This document shows positions 54,467 to 64,000 of a stretch of 64,000 bases of DNA, one piece after another. The position numbers and the translations under genes were made by a program. How positions within the stretch are numbered: position 1 is the first letter of the stretch; each line of letters opens with the position of its first letter. Source of the stretch: Diphasiastrum complanatum (taxonomy: Eukaryota; Streptophyta; Lycopodiopsida; Lycopodiales; Lycopodiaceae); NCBI GenBank assembly GCA_029204225.1, contig CM055095.1, positions 38,868,141 to 38,932,140 on the forward strand, given 5' to 3'. Under the pieces are notes generated by a model, which was given only the letters and a program-made list of their open reading frames with translations, made no database searches and was not told the origin of the DNA.

Positions 54467-55102
54467 TACCGAAAATTGTCAGCTAGTTTTGTTGATTTAT
54501 TGGCAATGTGTTTGGAGGCCAACTTGAAATCTCAACTTAGAGATAGTTTCATATTTGTCAATAAGGGCCTGAATAGTGGATTTATTATTTTTGGCAAGTA
54601 GATAAGTGGATGACGTCGGATTTGGACCCATTGTAATTGGCTAATTTTCGTACATTGCATCTAGACTAGATTTTCTAGGTTTTTGCTGAAGTATCTAGAA
54701 GTTTTCAAATTAGGTCAAGTTTGGGATAAGTGGCCAAATCACAATTTTGGAAGTTGTAAATAGTTGTACCTACATGGAAAAATAATCATCATAGTTTCTT
54801 TCTTTGTGGAGAATTCATCTCTTGTGTTTCTCTCTTGATATCTCGGTTTTCTATGTGTAAAATGTGGATTTCTTGGTAGATTTTGGATCCACACATGTGA
54901 AGTACCGTAATTTACTACTATTGTATAAACAGTGACATTGCTAAGTCATATATAAGTGTTTATGATCAGATCTTTGTGCATTTCTAAGTTCTAGCATGCA
55001 TAAAATAGTGATTTCTACCTTCTAGCTATTCTAGATGCGCAACCAAATTGGTCCAAGATCTTGTTCATTCACTAATGTGTTTTGGATCTATATTTTTTCA
55101 CA
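54467..55102 (+). repeat. 5' LTR of a plus-strand copia element
   Basis: Begins with a decayed form of the family start (CCGAAAATTGTCAGCTAG) and ends ...ATATTTTTTCACA before a primer-binding site. Contains GATCCACACATGTGAAG near 54888, a decayed palindrome. Confidence 0.65.
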
Positions 55103-55114
55103 TGGTATCAGAGC
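55103..55114 (+). other. Primer-binding site, tRNA-iMet type
   Basis: TGGTATCAGAGC after the LTR. Confidence 0.95.
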
Positions 55115-55702
55115 AAGTTTCAGGCCAAAGTTGGTGGATTTTCCAAATCTAGAGGTTGACTTTAGGACACCATAAATTATATGTGGATTTGGAGGTGTTT
55201 ATAGCTCAAATCTTGTAGTTCAAATATAGAGTTTGGATCTTTATAATTTTAAAGACATTTTAGATTAAAATACTTGTAGTGGCCAATTTTTTAAATTATT
55301 TACTGGAATGTGGAGAAAAAAATTGCTCATGATTGTGGATGGTACATTTTATCAGATAAGATATCTAGATTCGAGCTTTTGCATATAGAATTTGCTTGAT
55401 TCAATATTTTGTATTTTTGGTGAAGCCCTAAATTTGATAGGATCTCTTGATTTTCAGGTTGCTATATTTTTCAAGAGTGTGTTTAAATCTTAGGTGTTGA
55501 CAAAAGTTCATCATATTCTGTTTAGATCTATTGTGATCAAGAAATCAAGATTCTATGTGCTAGGATTTGCTAGAAAGAGAAAAAGGAGAGGCTAGATTGT
55601 TTTCGTATCTTTTTGATTTTTTCTTGAATTTCATTTGTTGATTTTCAAGGGAGTGCTTGGTTCATTGAAACAGCTTCAAAGTGAAGATCAGATCATTGCC
55701 AC

Positions 55703-57495
55703 ATGGCAACCTCAAGTGGCAGCTTCATGTTGGAAGGCAATGATAGACTTACCTTAACAAATTATTCTACTTGGAAGGTGAGGATGGAATCTTTTCTTGA
55801 GCAAAGGAAACTTTACATATGATCAAGATGAATGTGACTAATGAAATTCTCAAAGAACTTGGTAAGTGTACTTCATCAAGTGATGCTTGGGAAGCTTTGA
55901 AGAAGCTTTATGAGTCCAAGTCTACATCAAGGGTACCAACCCTTAGGAGGCAAATCTTTCAATGTATGCAAAAGAAGAATAAAAGTGCTGATGCTTTTGT
56001 TTTGAGGGTTAAGGCATTCAATGATGAGCTATCATGTATTGATCAAAGCATTAAAAAGATAGAACTTGTTCAAGTTGTTCTTAATGGCTTATTGCATGAT
56101 CATGCTAATCTTGTTCAAAGTTTTGCTATTCAAAAGACTTTGCCAAGTATGGTACAAGAGATCTTGGTGAATGAGGGGTTTAGACTTCTATCAAGAGGAG
56201 GATCTACTTTCATTTCTCAAGTTGGAGAGGAGGAGGCTATGTTCTCAAGGGGCAAGTTCAAGGGCAAAGGCAAAAGCAAGTGGCCAAAGGGTCAAGATCA
56301 AGGTGAGCCTTCTACTTTTGTTGGCAGGAAGAAAGATAGATCCAAGTTAAAATTCTTTTATTGTGGAGTCAAAGGGCATTTTTCAAGTGATTGCTTCAAG
56401 AAAAAGAGATATCAAGATGAGAATCAAGGCAATTTCATTTTTGATGAGGATGGCGTTGGTGACCAGAACTCAAATGATGATATTTTTTTGATGTTTTTTT
56501 GTTTGCTAACCAATGATGGAGGTATTGATCCATGGTGGATTGATAGTGGAGCAAGCTTTCATATGACATGTCACAAAGAGTACTTCACTTCTTTGGTGCC
56601 TTATGGAGAGAAGAAGATCATCAACATGGCCAATGGTGGTAAAGCTATTATGAAGGGCATTGTACTATTCCTATTTTTCTCTCATCTACAAAAATGAATG
56701 TTCATTTGAAGAATGTTTTGTTCATACCTTCCATTACTAAGAATGTGCTTAGTGTGTGTCAAATGATTGACAAAGGGCTAAAAGTTGAATTTGTTGGTGA
56801 TTCTTGTTTGATCAAAAGAAATGCAGTCTAGATTTCTCAAGGCAAGAGACAAGGTGAGCTCTACAAACTTGATGGATTTTTTTGGTTCTAACCATGGTGG
56901 TTAAAAGGCAAAGAAGCAAGTTGGTGAGCTTTGTTCAATGTCAAAGTCACAAAGATTGTCTTAAGATTTAAGATTCTTGAATACATGTGGATTTGCATTG
57001 CACTAGTTCTTTGAGTATTGGAGGAGCAAAGATGTTTGTGACTTGCATTGATGACTTTAGTAGATACTGTTGGACTTATCTTCTAAAGAGTGAGGATTTC
57101 ATATTTGATGTCTTCCTCAAGTTCAAGAATGTTGTGGAGAGTTAATTAAACATGAAGATCAAGTGCTTAAATGAAGACCTATCAACAAAGTTCAAAAAGG
57201 TTTGTGTGGCACATGGGATCAAGAGGGGCTTTCAAACTCCAAGGTTCTACGTAGTGTGGAAGAGAGGAAGATCAATCTTTTTGAAAGAGCTAAATCCATG
57301 AGGGTGAATGCAAATCTTCCTAAGTAGTTTTTAAGTGAAGCTTTAATGTGTGCTAAATTTGCAATAGGTAATCAAATGAAGACTTAGATGATAATAGTTC
57401 ATTTGAAGTTCTTTTTGGTAAGAAGCCAAGGACGGAGCATTTGAAGATCTTTGGTAGTACTTGCTATGTCAACTCATCTTTTGGATTCTTAAAGG
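55703..57495 (+). pseudogene. Copia gag-protease-integrase, decayed
   Basis: Gag starts MATSSGSFMLEGNDRL at 55703. A deletion and frame change near 55800 lead into the long ORF 55819-56697, which holds the capsid, a zinc knuckle and protease (WWIDSGASFHMT). The knuckle reads FFYCGVKGHFSSDC, so its first Cys is lost. After 56697 the reading continues with stops: KNVLFIPSITKNVLSV, integrase CIDDFSRYCWTYLLKS and VAHGIKRGF, ending near 57495, where a dispersed repeat begins. Closest to the gag at 11600-12910 in wording. Confidence 0.85.
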
Positions 57496-57670
57496 GAATC
57501 TTGATGTCTGCAAGGGTTCAAAATCACTTTTTGGCTCACAGATTAATCAATAACTCAAACTAACTTTTGCAGGCTCTTGTGAGATGGAACTTCATAAGCT
57601 TCTGCGAAGGTTAGTTCCCACAAAAAGTTGAAATTTTGATGTCTGCAAGGGTACTACCTTAGATTTTGTT
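57496..57670. repeat. Dispersed repeat related to the 18.6-19.4 kb tandem array
   Basis: Contains GATGTCTGCAAGGGT twice, GTGAGATGGAACTTC and GCGAAGGTTAGTTCCCA. Confidence 0.6.
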
Positions 57671-58053
57671 ATTTTGGATCTTGGGAACCTTTGAGGAATG
57701 ATGTGGATCAACCATTGATCACATGAAAATTCACCTTGGAACTCAAGGGATTTCTGGATAGTTTTTCATATTGTGCATTTTGATGAGAAATAGAGGATTC
57801 TCTCTCTACATGAGTGTTTTTGGTTGTACATTCTCTCTCTACTCGAGAGCAAGCTCATTTCTCCATAATGAACACTTAGAAATTGTTTTGGTCATTATCT
57901 CTTATAGTGAATACTTAGTTTTTTGAGCCTGTGATATGATCTTGTCTTGAATTGTCATGCTAATTTGTTGTTTGATCATTCGTGTGCAATCACAACACCT
58001 CATAAGATCCATTAAAGGTGTGTTGAGAAGTTCACACGTGCCAAAACTTCACA
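57671..58053 (+). repeat. 5' LTR, left end uncertain
   Basis: Ends ...CCAAAACTTCACA before a primer-binding site, with a half palindrome TTCACACGTG at 58031-58040. Confidence 0.5.
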
Positions 58054-58065
58054 TGGTATCAGAGC
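58054..58065 (+). other. Primer-binding site, tRNA-iMet type
   Basis: TGGTATCAGAGC after the LTR. Confidence 0.95.
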
Positions 58066-58703
58066 TTTGCTGAGGTCAATGTGCATTCATAGCTTGCTCA
58101 GTTCTTGAGAAGAATTGCTTGCAGGAACTCGTATTTTGGAGAAGAATTCAATCTTGATTGTAATCAAACTAATTTTGGACCATAGGTGGATCAAATCAAG
58201 CCTGATTTGCATCAAAAGAGAACTGTACGGACCTGCAATTCCGCACATGTGAGATCAAGTTCAATTTGATTTTAGAAACATATGGCAATCAGAGAGATAG
58301 GGAGTTCATCCCATCTTGAGGGATATGCCAAAGAGAGCACACATCTATTTTGTCATGCCCATGACTGGTCTGGAGTAGCATATCTAGCATAATTAATGGT
58401 TGTAGGTCTAAACACTTGATGGTGAACTTGTATGGATTGAGTTGAATGTGAGATCTTAGAGTGTTTTCATAATTTGAAACTCGTGGAAGAAGTTGAGATC
58501 AAACTTATTAGTGCTTCATCATTAGATAGAGGCAAGATCTAGATTCAAGTTGATTGATTTCTGCTGTGAGCAAGATCTGACATAGTTTCTTGCAATATTT
58601 CAACAGGTTGGATCAACATTCCAAGTTTGATCCTAGATTGAGAAAGTAGCAACACATTCAATTCCACTTTTTTGTCATTACTAGAAAATCTCTCAAAGTG
58701 AAC

Positions 58704-59400
58704 ATGTCTTCCTTGGATTCAGTACTTTTGGAACATGGTGAAAGGTTAACATCTTCCAATTATGCTATTTGGAAGATAATAATGGAATTATTATTGGTTT
58801 TTCAAGATGTAATGGACATTGTGTTAGGAGTTGAAGTTGAACCTGAAGCTCCTAATCAAGCTCAAGAGTTCAAGAAGAGATCCAAAATTGCTCTTCATGT
58901 TATAAAAATGAACGTGTCCAATGAAGTGTTAGAAGAAATTAGTTCTTGCACCACAACCAAGGAGGCTTGGGATATCTTTAAGACAATTTATGAAACAAAG
59001 AACACATCAAGATTGCTCACACTTAGAAATCAGATATTTCTAAGCTTTTAGAGAGTTGATGAGAGTGTTTCAAGTTATGTCATGAGAGTTAAAGATCTTC
59101 ACAAAGAATCAGCATCTATTGGAGATGCTCTAAAGAACAATGAACTTGTTCAAGTATTCCTTAATGGATTAAGAGATGAATTTGAAAACATTGTTTAGAC
59201 ATATGCTATCAAGGAGGAGCTACCAACATGGGAAGATCTTCAAGAAGTTCTAATTGTTGAAGAAAGCAGGCAGGAGAACAAGATGTTGAGGATCAACAAA
59301 CTCTCATTGAAAGATGGTGGAGATGACAAAGCACTCTTCACCAAGGACAAGTCAAGAGACTGTGGAAAAAGTACAAAAGTACCAAGAGTGGATCCTAATC
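58704..59400 (+). pseudogene. Copia gag with two stops
   Basis: MSSLDSVLLEHGERLTSSNY begins at 58704. The capsid reads on past stops at about 59049 and 59197 to KALFTKDKSRDCGKS, then is lost before the zinc knuckle. Same family as the gag start at 27.7 kb. Confidence 0.8.
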
Positions 59401-60187
59401 TGATCCTCAAGAGGGTTTGGTTGTCAGATTACTTGATCTATCAATCTACTTCAGATTAAGATCAAGTTAGATCATTTCTAGACACAAAATCCTAACAAGA
59501 ACAATCATTAATTGAGGGTAAGTGTACTTAATGGTTTCACACGTGTGAAACACTCTCTGAGTACGGACTCCAACCTGAAAATCACACATTGATAGAACCT
59601 CAAAACAATCAAAACAAATGTAGACAAATGGAGAGAATCACTCAAAATTGCTTCCAAAACCAAGATTGGTGTCTCACACTGATTATGGCCAAATGTGGCT
59701 CTATATATACAATAAGTGGGAGCTCGTGGTACTGATCATCCCTTTGATCCCATATGTGTGAAGGTGCTTTGTCATATGATGATTCATCATGCAAAACTGA
59801 CACTTGGACAAAACCTTCTATTTTGAGCACTTTTGGTCCATTTTCCTTCTATATGGAGATCTACTTAAAAATCTTCTAGAAGTCAAAATTCGTCTACTTC
59901 AGCTTATTCTAGACATGTGAGTTGTACTCTACACATGGGATGTGACTCCTAACCAAAGGATGTGGCTCATGCAATCAATAGATTGATGCCATGTGTCATA
60001 TGTCTAGAAAACTAGTTTTTGGCCTTTTTAGCCACTAGAACTTGAATTAAATCATATGTACAACATATATGATTATGGTACATGACAAGTACACTATTTT
60101 CACACGTGGGAACAGGCTCTACACATGTGTGTTTATCTATATACAAGATTTTTGGCGTCTACCAAGCTTATTTTTGTATTTTTCACA
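59401..60187 (-). repeat. 3' LTR of a minus-strand copia element, left end uncertain
   Basis: The plus strand ends ...TTGTATTTTTCACA, and the sense strand starts TGTGAAAAATACAAAAAT. Contains TTTCACACGTGTGAAA near 59534, TTTTCACACGTGGGAA near 60099 and TATATATAC near 59700. Confidence 0.5.
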
Positions 60188-61451
60188 CTCCTCAAAAATC
60201 TAGCTTGGTAAATCTAGCTTGATGGAAAACATGATGATCTTGAACTTGACTCCATGGGCTAAATTGGTCTTTTCTAATTCAAAAGGTGTGAAGATCAGCC
60301 AATGAGCTTGATGTTGATCTAAAATCACCATATCCATGATAGTGCTTCTTTGATGTTGACATCTTTGATGAACTTGAGAGCTTTGCACCATCCTAGCACC
60401 TCCAAAATTGATTCCTTCCAATTTTCATATAGATGCTTGACCTTGAGGCTTGCTCCTTCATATTTCTTGAGTTTCTTTTTGGAATCACAGTTTGAGAAGG
60501 TCTCTCCTCCTCAATCCTTGACACACTTGAACCTTGAGAAGGATTCTCCTCCTAAATCCTTGCACATTTGAACCTTGAGATGACTCCTTAAGATCCTCTT
60601 CATGGTGCTCCTTTTTTATGGAAATCGGAGACCTCCATGTCTCATAATCATCACAACAAGCATGACCATTCAATATGCACTTCCTATGATTATCAAGATT
60701 ACTTATGCTAGAAACATAAGTCCAAAAATCACCACAACTTGGCATGATTTTTCCAATATTAAAATCAAAAGGTATTTCCATCTCAATAAGGCTAACTACT
60801 TGCTTATGGATATAAGTGTCCACTTTGGATGCTTCACTTATTCTCATAAGAAGTTTACAACTTGCCTTTAGGATTGAAAACATACAATTTTCATCTTTAT
60901 GAATGAACACATCATTCATGATCTTATTGAAACCAAAAAATCCTACATTATGAAGATATTTCCATTTCCTTGACTTCATAACTAATGTAAGCTTACAAGG
61001 AAAACATATTTTGCTATCTTTTAAGACATCACACTCAACTAGTATCTTCAATGCACAATGGGTTAGATCCATTTGACAAGTTCTTAGCAAATTGTGACTC
61101 ATCAAAAAGTACATCCTTGCTTACCTTTACTTTCTTGGATATAGGATCATATATCCTATATCCCTTGCTATTTTCTCCATAGCCAACAAAGATCCCTTTG
61201 AAGGAGGTAGCATCTTCATTCCTTCTAGTCTCCAAAGGGATGTGAACATAACAAATACATCCAAAGATCTTAACATCTTTTATATTGGGTTTCTTATCAA
61301 ATAAGGCTTGATAACGTGAGATCCCATCTATAGCACTACTAGGAAGTCTATTACACAAATAATTAGCACATGTTATAGCTTCTCCCCAAAATGAGATGGG
61401 AAGTGATGCATCAAGTCTTAAAGACTTTGCACAATGCTTGTTAAAAGACAT
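60188..61451 (-). pseudogene. Integrase C-terminus joined to unknown-module sequence
   Basis: 61451-61060 reads LDASLPISFWGEAITCANYL, then IFGCICYVHIP and FKGIFVGYGENSKGYRIYDP, a copia integrase C-terminal region. A second ORF (61114-60485, 209 codons) continues with KIMNDVFIHKDENCMF and CKLLMRISEASKVDTYI. The latter has the same residue spacing as CKIDVRNSEASYMDT in the chimeric element. An E-T-W-R-S-P block follows. So here the module sits behind integrase, not behind gag. Confidence 0.65.
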
Positions 61452-61499
61452 GTGGGAAAATACAAGAAGAGTGCCATTGCATAAAGTTAAATGTATGCA

Positions 61500-61925
61500 A
61501 TGACCTTTTGAAAGCCTGTGTCCTCTCGTACCTCATCCAAAGAGACTTGGGATTCATTGAAGAGCATCTATGAATCCAATAATACTTCAAGAATCCTCAT
61601 GGTAAGAAATCAAGTTTTTCAAAGCATGAAAGGAAGTGGAGAGAGTGGACAAGAATATGTCCTTAGGATCAAATCTCTTAACAAGGAGTTAAGTGCAATA
61701 GGAGAGAAGATCCAAGATCAAGAGCTAGTACAAATCATCTTGAATGGTCTAGGTGACGAGTTCACCAACTTAGTCCAATCATTTGCCATTCAAGATACTC
61801 TTCCATCCATTGAAAAGTTACACAATGTTCTTGTGGCTGAGGAGAGTAGGCTTCTACACCTCAAGACAAGAATGGATAGCATGTCACTTAATGGAGGAGA
61901 GGAGAAAGCTAACTTTAAATCTAAA
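61500..61925 (+). pseudogene. Copia gag fragment
   Basis: KETWDSLKSIYESNNTSRIL, a capsid block, then SLNGGEEKANFKSK. The ORF continues to 62150 only because the CCA-rich repeat that follows stays open. Confidence 0.75.
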
Positions 61926-63365
61926 ATTGAACCGCATTGCACCGCAACAGCCACATTCAGTCACAATAGTCCACACTCTCCCCACCTTACGGACCACCTC
62001 CACCTCCATCCGCATTCGCCCGTCATAGCCGCATTCAATCGAAATCGAACCACCATCACAATCGACCACCTACCATCGCCAACAACCACATCTAGATTTC
62101 ATAGCCACGTCTGCATTCCATCGCAAACACCCACTCTTCAACCATCGTGATCGCCGTGGGCCGTCGCGACCGCACTCCATCCCAACCGATCGCATACAAC
62201 CATAACTCCGTCTTCCTCTCAGCCAGACCTTCACGCTCCTTACATTCTCTTTGTTTAGATCTCGACCAACACCCATCAGTCAGATCTTGACCAATGCGCT
62301 CTAGTTTGATCTCAACCGAAGGATTCGATCAGCTCTCGACCGACGGCCATTCTATCAGATCTCAACTGACAGCCTCAGTCAAATCTTGATTGACGGCCAT
62401 TCTATCAGATCTCAACCGACGACCTCAGTCAAATCTCAACCGACGACCTTAGTAAAATCTCAACCGATAGCCTCAGTGAAATCTCAACCGACGGGCTCAA
62501 TGAAATCTCAACTGACGGCCCTGTGCCAAATCTCAACCGACAGCCCTGTCTCAGATCTCAACCGATGGCCTACTTCAAATCTCAACCGATGCATTCCCTT
62601 CACGACCACACACCTCCTCATCTGACTGAATTGAGCCAACGCACTCCTCTTACATCCACACACGTCTCTTCCTCAAAACTAAACCGAACGACCTGACAGC
62701 TCTATTCTGCAAGAGCCAATAAGCATCTTCTTTCAAGCTCGAGCCCAAACCCAGTCTTCATCGCCATTTTCACAAGCCCAGCCCTCCACGCACTCATCGC
62801 GACCACCTTCCACCTCCATTGACACCACATTCCACCTCCATCACAACCAGCACCGCAACAGACCGCATTGCACCAAACCACACCACCCTTCAATAGCAAA
62901 CTACCCCCTCCATCCGCATTCGTCCACAGACGTAACCAGCTGCATACAACCATTGCGACCACCCTACAGTCGTAGCAACCGCATTTATCCCTAGTGACCT
63001 CCCTTGAATCGTAGTAACCACAATAGTCCGCACTCACCCCATTACGACTACACACCCACCACATACGCCATTCAATTGCACCCAACCACATTGAACTATA
63101 CCCAGCTATCATTCCACCCACCTTTGATCGCAGATCACACCTTAGTCGCATTTGTCATTGACTCGCATTCCAAACGCACACTGACTGCCTCCACCATTGA
63201 ATTGTGAAGAACGCATTCCACCACCGTATACAACTGCAACAAACATCACCAGGTCGCATTCACCACACACACACCACCATCACACCACATTTTCCTGTCC
63301 AAACTGCATCCACTTCTCAAACCATCACACCCGCACTCAACCACAAAATGACCGCAGCAAATCTC
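61926..63365. repeat. Degenerate CA/CCG-rich repeat, with a 30-bp minisatellite at about 62300-62600
   Basis: Short phrases such as CCGCATTC and CACATTCCACC recur irregularly through the region. Within it, about ten units of a 30-bp repeat (core AATCTCAACCGACGGCCT) are head to tail. The ORFs here translate that repeat (SQPT-type decapeptides) and are not genes. Confidence 0.75.
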
Positions 63366-63399
63366 ATTCAAAACGAATAGTTTCGAGACCTCAGACAAC

Positions 63400-64000
63400 A
63401 ATTGTCTCCAAGCCCTTTTTCGGGTCGAACTTCGAATGGAAGTTTTGGGCTACCTGTATGCTCATTTGATGTCCTGTCTTTTCCCACAGGTTTTCTTCGA
63501 TGTCGTCCACTGGCCGAAAAATTTAGTACCAGAAATCCTCTAGAGAACATGGACCATTTGACGGAAAATTGCCAAACTAGGTCATTTCCATTGCCCTTAA
63601 GGCATTCTGAGGACGAAAGGTCATACTGACCAAACAATGTCATAATTGGGCATGGATCAATCCATGGGGTCTGTATCGAGTTCATAAACCTAGGTCCACC
63701 CTCGGTCTAGAAATTTGACCAACTTTGACTAGTTTAAAGACCCGATGGGACAATTTTTCCCAAAGTCCACACAAGACAATAAACCGATACCGTTGAGGGA
63801 AAAAGAACCGTTTGATGAAAAATTGCCAAACCAGGTCATTTCCATATTCCTAAACGCATTATCCACTGAATGAAGGGTTAAATTGACCAAACTATGTCGG
63901 AAGTGGATATGAATGGATCCATTAGGCTGTATCGGGATCACAAACCAGGGGCGACCCCCCTTCTGGAAATCCAAACGATTTCGACCAATCTCAGGACCAG
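63400..64000. repeat. Satellite-like repeat, period about 254 bp, cut by window end
   Basis: 63551-63804 and 63805-64000 share ATTGCCAAAC(T/C)AGGTCATTTCC, TGACCAAAC(A/T)ATGTC and TGTATCG. Two or more diverged units; it continues beyond the window. Confidence 0.65.

Noticed and set aside
62300-62600. Repeat protein of SQPT decapeptides
   Set aside because: The 30-bp repeat keeps every frame open; no start, domain or surrounding gene structure supports it.

Overview
This window is plant nuclear DNA made almost entirely of transposable elements. The plant assignment rests on many Ty1/copia elements with primer-binding sites matching initiator tRNA-Met, two Ty3/gypsy primer-binding sites of the tRNA-Asp (Tat/Athila) type, a plant Transposase_24-like gene, an intron-flanked last exon resembling a plant 2-oxoglutarate dioxygenase, and tRNA-type SINE copies. 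The species cannot be named from the sequence. No intact host gene, tRNA, rRNA or CRISPR array was found.

Three LTR elements still have matching LTRs and exact 5-bp target-site duplications. (1) 3789-8839 (+) is a 5.05-kb element with no coding capacity, with 1.2-kb LTRs, inserted in an older copia element (minus strand, 1481-10399). (2) 19975-26365 (+) is a 6.39-kb copia element with 655-bp LTRs differing at one base. Its gag-pol frame has one stop codon and lacks the segment with the second integrase Asp. It lies inside an older LTR. (3) 42033-47603 (-) is a 5.57-kb copia-related element with 647-bp LTRs differing at two bases. It keeps a gag identical over 263 residues to that of element 2, but pol is replaced by about 620 residues of a protein I do not recognise, plus a second overlapping ORF. 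It lies inside another old copia element (41690-48700).

The best candidate for something undescribed is element 3 and its relatives. Pieces of its unknown protein recur at 10.9-11.6, 27.3-27.5, 29.6-30.0, 49.9-50.1 and 60.5-61.1 kb, joined to different partners (gag, gag-protease, integrase). The pattern suggests a non-autonomous family with its own conserved modules that exchanges gag and LTR segments with autonomous relatives. The R/U5-leader-gag part of element 3 is almost identical to element 2 while its U3 is clearly different, as expected from one template switch between co-packaged RNAs.

Layout: 0-1.5 kb gypsy gag and LTR; 1.5-10.4 copia with the nested coding-free element; 10.9-13.7 broken gag-protease-module element (minus); 14.0-14.3 dioxygenase exon; 14.9-16.5 two copia LTRs; 17.3-19.4 microsatellite, gypsy LTR end and a 150-bp tandem repeat; 19.4-26.6 LTR with element 2 nested in it; 27-31 inverted element fragments and a gypsy RT piece; 31-35 mostly featureless; 35.0-36.6 Transposase_24-like gene; 36.8-36.9 (GA)n; 37.0-38.8 copia RT/RNase H and LTR; 39.9-48.7 copia pieces around element 3; 49.6-51.6 module fragment and gypsy gag; 51.9-54.2 SINE copies and a foldback element; 54.5-61.9 several broken copia elements; 62-64 minisatellite and satellite-like repeats.
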